Origin: Mycobacterium sp. D16Q13
GTDB taxonomy: Bacteria > Actinomycetota > Actinomycetes > Mycobacteriales > Mycobacteriaceae
Length of the DNA stretch: 64,000 nucleotides
Assembly (NCBI RefSeq): GCF_002013375.1
Contig: NZ_MAEW01000009.1
Location: 62,001-126,000 of the forward strand
Direction of reading: 5' to 3'
In this document: positions 47,109 to 54,410 of the stretch, in pieces
Layout of the letters: every line of letters begins with the position of its first letter
Position numbering within the stretch: position 1 is the stretch's first letter
Program-made: the position numbers and the translations under genes
The notes under the pieces: model-generated
The model's input: the letters and a program-made list of their open reading frames with translations, nothing else
Databases searched by the model: none
Told to the model about the DNA's origin: nothing

Positions 47109-47801
47109 GTGCTCACCCTGTTGCTGGCATTCGCGGGATTCGCCTGTCTGGACGCCCTCAACGTACTCAACATCGGTATTGCCACCACGATCGTCTATGT
47201 GACCCGGCTGGAACGCCGATCGGCGTTTCCCGGCGGCCTCAGCTTCGTCACCGGGTTGTTTGTCGCACTGTTCACGTTTGGACTGGCGACCGTGCTCGGC
47301 GTGCGCTCGCTGACCGACGTGGCCGGTGGTTCGGACATCACCCCGTCTACCCGGTATTGGGCCCAGCTGGTCATCGGCATTCTGTTGATCGCCTTTGCCT
47401 CATTGACCTGGTTCACCGAGCCGGTGACGCCGCCGTGGATTCGTACCATTGCGCGCCGCCACCCATGGCTTCTCGCACTCGTTGGGCTTGCGCTGGGCTA
47501 TGCGGAGGCTCCCACATCTGTTCCGTACCTGAGCGCACTCGCGATGTTGGCCTCACGTCACCCGCTGCCGCCGACGTGGCCGCTGCTGCTGGTCGGCTAC
47601 GGCTTGGTCGCCATTCTCCCGAGTCTGTTGATTCTCGTACTGTCGACGCGGCGATCTCCACGCGCGCGGCGGGCGCAGCGCGGCCTGGTGCGGACGGTGA
47701 CGCGATACGGCCCCACTGCGATTCGGGTGATTTTCCTGTCCCTCGGAGTCGTCCTGATTGCCAGTGCGCTGGTGCATCACAGCGCACTGGGGCTCCGCTG
47801 A
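47109..47801 (+). CDS. GAP/Sap-family membrane protein
   Basis: 230 residues, six hydrophobic helices with the N-terminal LLLAFAGFACLDALNVLNIG typical of GAP (Sap-like) proteins of the LysE/CadD-type fold. Mycobacterial relatives aid export of glycopeptidolipid or sulfolipid. TAAGTT at 47095-47100 suggests a leaderless transcript from the GTG at 47109. The substrate here is unknown; no lipid synthesis genes flank it. Confidence 0.78.
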   Translation: MLTLLLAFAGFACLDALNVLNIGIATTIVYVTRLERRSAFPGGLSFVTGLFVALFTFGLATVLGVRSLTDVAGGSDITPSTRYWAQLVIGILLIAFASLTWFTEPVTPPWIRTIARRHPWLLALVGLALGYAEAPTSVPYLSALAMLASRHPLPPTWPLLLVGYGLVAILPSLLILVLSTRRSPRARRAQRGLVRTVTRYGPTAIRVIFLSLGVVLIASALVHHSALGLR

Positions 47802-47824
47802 ACAGCGGCAGGTTCATACAAAAA

Positions 47825-47881
47825 TCGGCTGACCAGTCGCTGTGCTCAACCCCACGATGAGCACAGCGATTGGCCAGCCGA
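47825..47881 (-). terminator. Long near-perfect hairpin, terminator-like on the minus strand
   Basis: Two 24-nt arms (47825-47848 and 47858-47881) match at 22 positions, one of the other two forming a G-U pair, with a 9-nt loop. On the minus strand the stem is followed by TTTTTG, the form of an intrinsic terminator. On the plus strand no U-run follows. At 24 bp the stem is far longer than usual, so a mobile-element trace or a regulatory RNA is also possible. Confidence 0.6.
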
Positions 47882-47941
47882 GAGCGATCGACCTTGATTA
47901 GCCGAACGAACACTCCGGACATTACTGTCAGTAAATAGTCC

Positions 47942-47970
47942 TTGTCAATCACTTACCCTTCCGATAAGTT
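47942..47970 (+). promoter_or_regulatory. Predicted promoter of the EspR-like regulator
   Basis: TTGTCA (47942-47947) and TAAGTT (47965-47970) with 17-bp spacing. The start would be near 47977, giving a leader of about 87 nt. The rest of the 47802-48063 gap shows no gene. Confidence 0.45.
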
Positions 47971-48063
47971 GCATATCGCTCGGACACCCGCAGACCTACG
48001 GTGAGCAGCACAGCATGTGCGTGTATCGTTGGGCTGCGAAGTGAAAGTATGTGAGGGGGTGCG

Positions 48064-48486
48064 GTGCCGGACTTTTCGCAGCGCTTGAGCCATCTGTTTG
48101 CCACAGTGCATCCGGCCGGGCGCGGACCTTATTCCCTCAACGAAGTGGTCGCCGCACTTGGCGAGCGCGGCGTCGAGGTGTCTTCGCCGTATCTGTCACT
48201 TCTACGCAAGGGCGAGCGGTCCAACCCGGCGCCCGATATCGTCACGGCGCTGGCGGAGTTCTTCCAAGTGAGTCCCGCCTACTTCTATGACGCCGACTAC
48301 GCCGCATCGGTGAATCGCGATCTGGATTGGCTTGTGCAGCTGCGTGACTCAAAGGTCCGCGAAATCGCACAACGAAGCTACGCGCTCTCCGAGAACAGTC
48401 GGCAGGCGATCGCCGATATGGTCGATCACTTGCGCAAAGTCGAGGGCATACCTGACAAGGAAGCCGGAGCCTCCAAGCGTTCCTGA
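48064..48486 (+). CDS. EspR-like helix-turn-helix regulator
   Basis: 140 residues with the same plan as M. tuberculosis EspR: RLSHLFATVHPAGRGPYS, then a helix-turn-helix ending SSPYLSLLRKGERSNP, then AEFFQVSPAYFYDADY, and a C-terminal dimer helix (VREIAQRSYALSENSRQAIADM in part). EspR is a nucleoid-type DNA-bridging regulator. This copy faces an operon with an ImmA-like protease and two membrane proteins. It is probably a local paralog that controls them rather than EspR itself. The GTG start follows GAGGGGG. Confidence 0.85.
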   Translation: MPDFSQRLSHLFATVHPAGRGPYSLNEVVAALGERGVEVSSPYLSLLRKGERSNPAPDIVTALAEFFQVSPAYFYDADYAASVNRDLDWLVQLRDSKVREIAQRSYALSENSRQAIADMVDHLRKVEGIPDKEAGASKRS

Positions 48487-49580
48487 CGTTCTCGGTAGGC
48501 GTCGGCGATCGCGAGCACCCAGGGCCCGTCACTCACGCCTTCGGGCGGACGCAGCCATTCGCAACTGAATCCCGGAACCGCTTCATCTACAAGCCAATTC
48601 GCCACACCCAGAGTCCGTTCGGAGCCGCCCTTTGGCACCAGGGAGTTGGTTACGAGCGGCACCCGGCGCCTCTGCGCTAGTAGCGTGAGACCATCCTGGA
48701 TATGTGTGACCCATTCGAATACTAAGTCCGACAATCGTATTCGTGTTTCCACCGGCGGAAACAGCCCCGGGAACATACCGCCGAGAGCGTCACGGAGTGG
48801 GCGTAGTCGCCGCAATTCCCGCTGCGCCTGAACACGCAGCATCACCGGCGGCCACAGAAAACCCGCGACAATCAGAACCGCGGCGATACAGCCCGGCCAC
48901 GTCTGCAACCACACTCCGACGGCGCCGCTGATAAAGCCCTCGCCATGGCTCAGCGGGCGCCAGATCCCTCCGCAGAAGCTCGCGACAACCTGGAACATCG
49001 ACGCGGCCGCCAGCAGTCCCAGACCGACGCCGACGGGAGTTCGATCGGCGTTCCGAGAGCCGACCCACGCGAGCTGAAGGACCACCAACATCATGTACGC
49101 GCTGCTCACCGCAACAGCGATGGCCGCTCCGCTATCAGCCCCGGAATACACGATATTTGCGATCGTCAGCGCATCGCCCGCCATCCCGATCAACTCACTG
49201 TGACGCACGGCGACAACGACGATCGTGAGAGCGATGACTGCTCCCGCAACAGTGACCCACAGCCCACGGCGAATACGCTCTTGCGACGCGTCGCCCCTGA
49301 TGCCGATGACGAAAACCTGTAAACACGCCGCGATCGTGATGGCCGGCCACCCGACGACGCTGACGGCGCGTACACCCGGCGGCAGTGCCGCCCACACCCA
49401 GTCGGTGTACACCACGAACCAGATCCACACCGACACCCCGAAGGCGGTGACCGCGACGGCAGGGACCGATGTGGGATCACGCACAATCCGCCGGATTCGA
49501 TACAGCAACACCGGCAGAAAGCAGATGAGCACGGCCACGCGCACAATCTGCATCAGCTCCCACGCCGCGCGGGTAGTCAC
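48426..49580 (-). CDS. Multi-pass membrane protein, DUF6545 / MAB_1171c-like (second copy)
   Basis: 384 residues from GTG at 49580, overlapping the previous stop (GTGA). Seven or so N-terminal helices are followed by a cytoplasmic domain of about 130 residues with MLRVQAQRELRRLRPLRDA, FPPVETRIRLSDLVFEW, HIQDGLTLLAQ and a final LRPPEGVSDGPWVLAIADAY. It is a clear tandem paralog of the next gene. Its 3' end runs 61 nt into the convergent EspR-like gene. Function unknown; NCBI names this family a putative transporter. Confidence 0.82.
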   Translation of the reverse strand: MTTRAAWELMQIVRVAVLICFLPVLLYRIRRIVRDPTSVPAVAVTAFGVSVWIWFVVYTDWVWAALPPGVRAVSVVGWPAITIAACLQVFVIGIRGDASQERIRRGLWVTVAGAVIALTIVVVAVRHSELIGMAGDALTIANIVYSGADSGAAIAVAVSSAYMMLVVLQLAWVGSRNADRTPVGVGLGLLAAASMFQVVASFCGGIWRPLSHGEGFISGAVGVWLQTWPGCIAAVLIVAGFLWPPVMLRVQAQRELRRLRPLRDALGGMFPGLFPPVETRIRLSDLVFEWVTHIQDGLTLLAQRRRVPLVTNSLVPKGGSERTLGVANWLVDEAVPGFSCEWLRPPEGVSDGPWVLAIADAYRERQERLEAPASLSGMPSTLRK

Positions 49581-50725
49581 GGCGCCACCGGCAGATGCCC
49601 ACGTCGTGCTTCTCGCACACCAAAGGAGTCCGCACGGCCCCCATAGGCATCGGCGATGGCGAGCACCCACGCCTGATCGCTCATGCCCGTTGGCGGACGC
49701 AGCCATTCATGGCTGATTCCCAAAACCGATTGACCAGAAATCCAATTTGCCACTTCCTGAACATGATCCACATGATCCACGGGAATCGGCACACTGGTTT
49801 CCACCGGTATCCCATGGCTCTGCGATAGCAGGGTGAGGCCGTCTTGTATATGCGCCAGCCACTCAAATACCAAGTCTGACAGCCTTATTTGAGATTCTGT
49901 CGGCGGGAAAAGCCCTGGGTACATCTCGATGAAAGCATCATGGAGTGGCCGCAGTCGCCGCAATTCCCGACGCGCCTGAATACGTAGCATCACGGGCGGC
50001 CAGGCGAATCCCACCACCATAAGGGCCGCACCGATACATCCGGGCAGGATCTGAAGCAATGGACCATAGCGGCCGCTAATCCCCACGCCTCCGCCTGTCA
50101 GCGGGCGCCAGATTCCCGTGAAGGCGATCGCGATCAATTGCAGCACTGCGGCCGTCGCCAGCAGTCCCAGCCCCACGCCGACTGGCGTGCGGTCGGCGTG
50201 CCGGAATCCGACCCAGGCGAGCTGGACAAGCACCACTGCCAGGTAGCCGCTGCTCACGACTTCGGCAATCGCCGCACCGCGATCTCCACCATCGAGAAGA
50301 GCGTTGGTGAGCGTGAACATGTCATCAGAAGACAGCAGCACACGGCTCTGACTCACCGCTACCGCGACCACAGCCAGGACCAGGCCGGTGACGGCGAAGG
50401 TGGCACGCAGCCCCCGTCGAATCCAGACCTGCGAGACATCACCACTGATGCCGATCACGAAAATCTGCAGACAGCCAGCCATCCAGACGGGTGCCCAACC
50501 ACCGATGCTCACCGCGTGCACGTAGGACGGCATCACCGACCACACCGGCTCGGTGAACATCAACATCCAAAACCACACCCATAACCCAAAGACAGTGGCG
50601 GCGATGGCAGGGATCGACATGGGGTAGCGGACTAGCCGCCAGATCCGGAACAGCAGTACCGGTAGAAATCCGATCAGTACCGCGATGCGCACAGCCTGCA
50701 GCGACTCCCAAACCGAGAGAGTCAT
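49577..50725 (-). CDS. Multi-pass membrane protein, DUF6545 / MAB_1171c-like (first copy)
   Basis: 382 residues. About seven helices in the first 250 residues, including VQLAWVGFRHADRTPVGVGL, precede the conserved cytoplasmic part (RRLRPLHDAFIEMYPGLFPP, RLSDLVFEWLAHIQDGLTLL, HEWLRPPTGMSDQAW). Its start overlaps the ImmA-like stop by one base (TAATG). The strict coupling to a peptidase gene and a facing HTH gene suggests a sensing or transport module. The two copies differ most between the last helix-proximal motif and the C-terminal motif, where ligand or partner choice may lie. Confidence 0.82.
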   Translation of the reverse strand: MTLSVWESLQAVRIAVLIGFLPVLLFRIWRLVRYPMSIPAIAATVFGLWVWFWMLMFTEPVWSVMPSYVHAVSIGGWAPVWMAGCLQIFVIGISGDVSQVWIRRGLRATFAVTGLVLAVVAVAVSQSRVLLSSDDMFTLTNALLDGGDRGAAIAEVVSSGYLAVVLVQLAWVGFRHADRTPVGVGLGLLATAAVLQLIAIAFTGIWRPLTGGGVGISGRYGPLLQILPGCIGAALMVVGFAWPPVMLRIQARRELRRLRPLHDAFIEMYPGLFPPTESQIRLSDLVFEWLAHIQDGLTLLSQSHGIPVETSVPIPVDHVDHVQEVANWISGQSVLGISHEWLRPPTGMSDQAWVLAIADAYGGRADSFGVREARRGHLPVAP

Positions 50726-51246
50726 TACCCCAGCGCGTCGTCGACGTATGGGCTCCAGCTCGGGCGCTCACGCCGGCCGGCCCGCAAGCGGCGCACCAAC
50801 AATGCCGCGAACCGCTCAGCAGCTAGTTCATCCTGTGGCCAACGATCATCGCTCTGGGTCAATTCATCGGCGCCACAACTGCGTTGCAGCATGCGCGCAA
50901 CAAGTTCAGGCGGCACCGCTCGGACGTGCTCGGCGGCGAACTCGGCCACCGGCAGACCGCGATGACCTAACACCATATGGCCCAATTCATGTGCGATCGT
51001 GCGGTCGCGGCCCACGACTCCATGCCCCACCTGCACGAGGTCCCTGTCGGGGAACGAGATCCACTGGCCGAAAACTCCGGCCGCGAGCGGCGCATCCTCG
51101 ATGTCCACTACCCGGCCGTTCGCGTGCGCCCAGCTATGCGCGACATCAACCACCGAGCCTTGCCGTCCGGTGGCTGTGGCCAGCACCTGATCCACCGCAG
51201 CAACGACCACGCCATGACGGCTGGCACCGCGCCCCGCGAACCACAT
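50725..51246 (-). CDS. ImmA/IrrE-type metallopeptidase
   Basis: 173 residues. The zinc motif HELGH is at 86-90 in RTIAHELGHMVLGH, followed by the acidic helix DELAAERFAALLV that supplies the third ligand in this family. ImmA-type enzymes cut HTH repressors, for example in ICE and prophage induction. The ATG at 51246 sits 8 nt after TAGATT on the minus strand, so leaderless translation is likely; TTG and ATG codons just upstream are alternatives. The natural target would be the EspR-like regulator at 48064. Confidence 0.85.
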   Translation of the reverse strand: MWFAGRGASRHGVVVAAVDQVLATATGRQGSVVDVAHSWAHANGRVVDIEDAPLAAGVFGQWISFPDRDLVQVGHGVVGRDRTIAHELGHMVLGHRGLPVAEFAAEHVRAVPPELVARMLQRSCGADELTQSDDRWPQDELAAERFAALLVRRLRAGRRERPSWSPYVDDALG

Positions 51247-51420
51247 GAGCATCAATCTAGCGGTCCGACGTTGTGCCCACAGCAGAAGTACCCGGCAGCG
51301 GAGTGATTTACGTCAAGTACTGGAGAAGGGCTACGAACGCAAGAAGCGGCTCGCCGAGTTCGAGCAGGTCGATGTGGCGTGGCCGGGGCGGTCTCGAAAG
51401 CTATCGAATAATCCGCGTGG

Positions 51421-51493
51421 AGCTGCCCGGGGGAATCGAACCCCCGACCTATTCATTACGAGTGAATTGCTCTACCGACTGAGCTAGGGCAGC
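51421..51493 (-). tRNA. tRNA-Thr (anticodon CGT)
   Basis: 73 nt folding into a cloverleaf. The acceptor stem GCTGCCC pairs with GGGCAGC, the anticodon loop CTCGTAA is held by ATTCA/TGAAT, and the T arm contains GGTTCGATTCC. Anticodon CGT reads ACG (Thr). The CCA end is not encoded. Its 3' end faces the accessory segment to the left, a common integration site. Confidence 0.96.
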
Positions 51494-51550
51494 GTGCCGG
51501 GCGAACCCAGCGCCCGAGAGTCTACGGCACCCCCGCCACGACTCCCAATC

Positions 51551-52756
51551 TCATTCCGACGGGCGCAGCGCCTGCCCTGCCGTCGCGACCAGGGCATCGA
51601 TTGCGAACTTGGGCTTCACGTTCATCGCCAGTGCTTCGCGGCACTCCAGGACGGCCTCGATGCATTGCAGGAGCTGTTCGGGCGGCACCCTGTCGACCAT
51701 CGGCCCGAGCCGGTCAGCCATATCGGGGTGATGCAACGTCACACGGCCTTCGTCCGCAGCGCCGAACGACAGCACCAACGCGTCTCGGAAGTAAGTGGCC
51801 AGATCGATGAGCGTGCGGTCCAGGGCATCTCGCGATGCCCGGGTCTGGCGCGATTTTTGCTTACGTTCAAGGTCCTTCAGGACACCTGCGGAACCGCGCA
51901 GCGCAGTCGCCGCACCCTTACCGGTGCCCCCGGCCCCCAGCGCGGTCTTCAGTTCTTCCTCTTCGGCCTCGTTACGCGCGGCCGTCAGCTCCTTGGCCTC
52001 GACATCGGCGCTGCTCACGAGTTCCTCGGCCGCCGCATACGCCCGCGTCGGGGTGGCGGCCTCCCTGGCCAGACCCAGCGCTCGCAGGCGCCGTGCACGG
52101 GCCTGCTCATCGGTGGCAAGTCTGCGCGCCCGGCCCACATGGCCGCCGCTCACCGACGCCGCCCACTGCGCCTGCTCGGCATCAATCCCGTCGCGTTCCA
52201 TCAACACCTGCGCGATGGCTGCCACCGAAGGAGTGACGAGCGCCACATGCCGACAGCGGGAGCGGAGGGTGACCGAGATATCCTCGGGGTCCACCGACGG
52301 CGCGCACAGCAGGAACACCGTCCGTGGCGGCGGCTCCTCAACAACCTTCAGCAGAACATTGCCGGCGCCCTCGGTCAACCGGTCGGCATCCTCGATGAGC
52401 ACCACGAGCCAACGCCCGGTGCTCGGCCGGCGCCAGGCCGCCTGCACAATGGCGCGCATCTCGTCCACACCGATCGATAACCCCTCGGGAACGACTCTGC
52501 GCACGTCAGCATGGGTCCCGGCCATCGTGGTCGTACAGGCACGACATTCCCCGCAGCCCGCGGCACCTTCGGATTCGCACTGAAGGGCAGCGGCAAAACA
52601 CAAAGCCGCCACCGACCTGCCCGACCCCGGCGGTCCGGTAAACAACCACGCATGGGTCATCCGGCCCGCGTCATTGCCGCGTGCAGCCAATGCCGCAGAT
52701 GAGAGCGTGGAAACCACCGCTCCCTGATCCACCAGGCGACCGAAAACCCCGCTCAT
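51551..52756 (-). CDS. holB: DNA polymerase III subunit delta'
   Basis: 401 residues, clamp-loader subunit. The P-loop-like GPPGSGRS (41-48) has Arg for Lys, as expected for delta', which does not hydrolyse ATP. A four-cysteine zinc module (C61, C69, C72, C75) and LLKVVEEPPPRTVFLL (SRC-equivalent region) follow. Neighbouring tRNA-Thr and the divergent cyclase fit the conserved mycobacterial order. Confidence 0.93.
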   Translation of the reverse strand: MSGVFGRLVDQGAVVSTLSSAALAARGNDAGRMTHAWLFTGPPGSGRSVAALCFAAALQCESEGAAGCGECRACTTTMAGTHADVRRVVPEGLSIGVDEMRAIVQAAWRRPSTGRWLVVLIEDADRLTEGAGNVLLKVVEEPPPRTVFLLCAPSVDPEDISVTLRSRCRHVALVTPSVAAIAQVLMERDGIDAEQAQWAASVSGGHVGRARRLATDEQARARRLRALGLAREAATPTRAYAAAEELVSSADVEAKELTAARNEAEEEELKTALGAGGTGKGAATALRGSAGVLKDLERKQKSRQTRASRDALDRTLIDLATYFRDALVLSFGAADEGRVTLHHPDMADRLGPMVDRVPPEQLLQCIEAVLECREALAMNVKPKFAIDALVATAGQALRPSE

Positions 52757-52850
52757 CGTCTACCAACCCTAGCCGCCGGATCCGACGCGAAGAACAAGCC
52801 GCACAGGCGTGTGAAACGCTGCCGTCACCGCCGACAGCTACGGTTAACGG

Positions 52851-54410
52851 GTGACTGGCGCGGAGGGAAGGGCAGACCAGCGCCCGCTTGCACGCGCAGC
52901 CCGGTATTCGCGGTGGGTCATGCGCACGCCGTGGCCCCTCTTCATCATGGGTATCGCCCAGTCCAACCTCGTCGGCGCACTGTTCGTGTTGGGCTTCCTA
53001 CGGTTCGGGCTCCCACCGAGTGACCGGGTGGAGCTGACCGAGCTCGGCACGCAGCGGCTCATCATCCTCGGTGTCTCACTGTTCATTCTCTTTGTTGCCG
53101 GCGCGATCGTGAGCACCTACCTGCTCCTGCCCGTGCTGCGCTGGCAGTACAGTTCCCCGGACTTCGAGTCCGAGGGGTCCGAGGATGTCCGCGTCCGCGC
53201 CCTACAGATGCCCTTCTACCGCACCGTCATCAGCGTGGCGACGTGGCTTGTGGGTGGCGCGATATTCGTCGCCGTCACCTGGTCATCTACCCATAGCTCG
53301 GTGCTGGTCGCCGCATTCGCGACGGTGCTCGGGGCCACCACGACCAGCATCATCGGGTACCTGCAGTCCGAGCGCGTCCTGCGCCCCGTGGCGATTCAGG
53401 CACTGCGCCGCGGAGTGCCGGAAAATGTCACAGCCCCAGGCGTTATCGTCCGCCAGGTCCTCACCTGGGCACTGAGCACCGGCGTGCCGATCCTGGCAAT
53501 AGTGCTCACCGTCGTGGGGCAGCGCGCGGGTTACCTGAAGTCCAATGCCGATAACCTCACCGGCTCCATCCTGATCCTGGCGATCATCGCCCTGGCGATC
53601 GGACTGATGGGCACCCTGCTGGTGGCCACCTCGATCGCCGATCCGCTGCGCCAATTACGTTGGGCACTCAGCGAAGTGCAGCGCGGCAACTACAACGCCC
53701 ACGTACCGATCTACGACGCCAGCGAGCTGGGACTGCTGCAGGCCGGGTTCAACGACATGGTGCGCGATCTCGGCGAACGACAACGCCTCCGTGACCTCTT
53801 CGGCCGCTACGTCGGCGAGGACGTCGCACGCCGGGCGCTCGAATACGGCACCGAGCTTGGCGGTCAGGAACGCAGTGTGGCAGTACTTTTCGTGGACTTG
53901 GTGGGCTCCACTCAGTTGGCGTCCACGCGTGGCCCCGCAGTGGTCGTCCGGGTCCTCAACGAGTTCTTCCGGGTGATCGTCGACACCGTCAACAAGCACG
54001 GCGGATTCGTCAACAAGTTCCAGGGCGACGCGGCGCTGGCTATCTTCGGCGCTCCCATTGATCATCCCGACGGCGCCGCGGCCGCGTTGGCGGCCGCCCG
54101 TGAGCTGGCCGACGAGCTCACCAACGTATTGGGCTCCAACGATTTTGGTATCGGCGTCTCTGCCGGACGCGCCATCGCCGGCCACATCGGGGCGCAGGCG
54201 CGCTTCGAGTACACCGTCATCGGCGACCCCGTCAACGAGGCGGCCCGGCTTACCGAGCTGGCCAAGAACGAACCCGGAAACGTGCTGGCGTCAGCTTCCG
54301 CGGTCATGGAGGCTCGCGACGAGGAAGCACTGCGCTGGAACGTCGGTGAGACCGTCGAGCTGCGCGGCCGGAACGTGTCGACACAGGTCGCACGTCCGCG
54401 CCACAGCTAG
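52851..54410 (+). CDS. Membrane class III adenylate cyclase with HAMP domain (Rv3645-like)
   Basis: 519 residues from GTG. Six transmembrane helices (about 25-270) are followed by a HAMP linker (DPLRQLRWALSEVQRGNYNAHV) and a class III cyclase domain. Metal-binding Asp are D349 in FVDLVGSTQ and D393 in FQGDAALAIFG. VIGDPVNEAARL is the transition-state region. It makes cAMP from ATP, probably as a dimer. In M. tuberculosis Rv3645 is a main cAMP source tied to fatty-acid handling. TACGGT at 52839-52844 suggests leaderless transcription. Confidence 0.92.
   Translation: MTGAEGRADQRPLARAARYSRWVMRTPWPLFIMGIAQSNLVGALFVLGFLRFGLPPSDRVELTELGTQRLIILGVSLFILFVAGAIVSTYLLLPVLRWQYSSPDFESEGSEDVRVRALQMPFYRTVISVATWLVGGAIFVAVTWSSTHSSVLVAAFATVLGATTTSIIGYLQSERVLRPVAIQALRRGVPENVTAPGVIVRQVLTWALSTGVPILAIVLTVVGQRAGYLKSNADNLTGSILILAIIALAIGLMGTLLVATSIADPLRQLRWALSEVQRGNYNAHVPIYDASELGLLQAGFNDMVRDLGERQRLRDLFGRYVGEDVARRALEYGTELGGQERSVAVLFVDLVGSTQLASTRGPAVVVRVLNEFFRVIVDTVNKHGGFVNKFQGDAALAIFGAPIDHPDGAAAALAAARELADELTNVLGSNDFGIGVSAGRAIAGHIGAQARFEYTVIGDPVNEAARLTELAKNEPGNVLASASAVMEARDEEALRWNVGETVELRGRNVSTQVARPRHS

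Noticed and set aside
51245..51487. 80-codon frame ending in a GNRTPDLFITSELLYRLS-like tail
   Set aside because: The tail is the well-known false translation of a tRNA; the rest lacks a credible start.
51551..52756. Defective Walker A (Lys to Arg) in holB as a sign of decay
   Set aside because: The delta' subunit normally lacks ATPase activity, so the change is expected.
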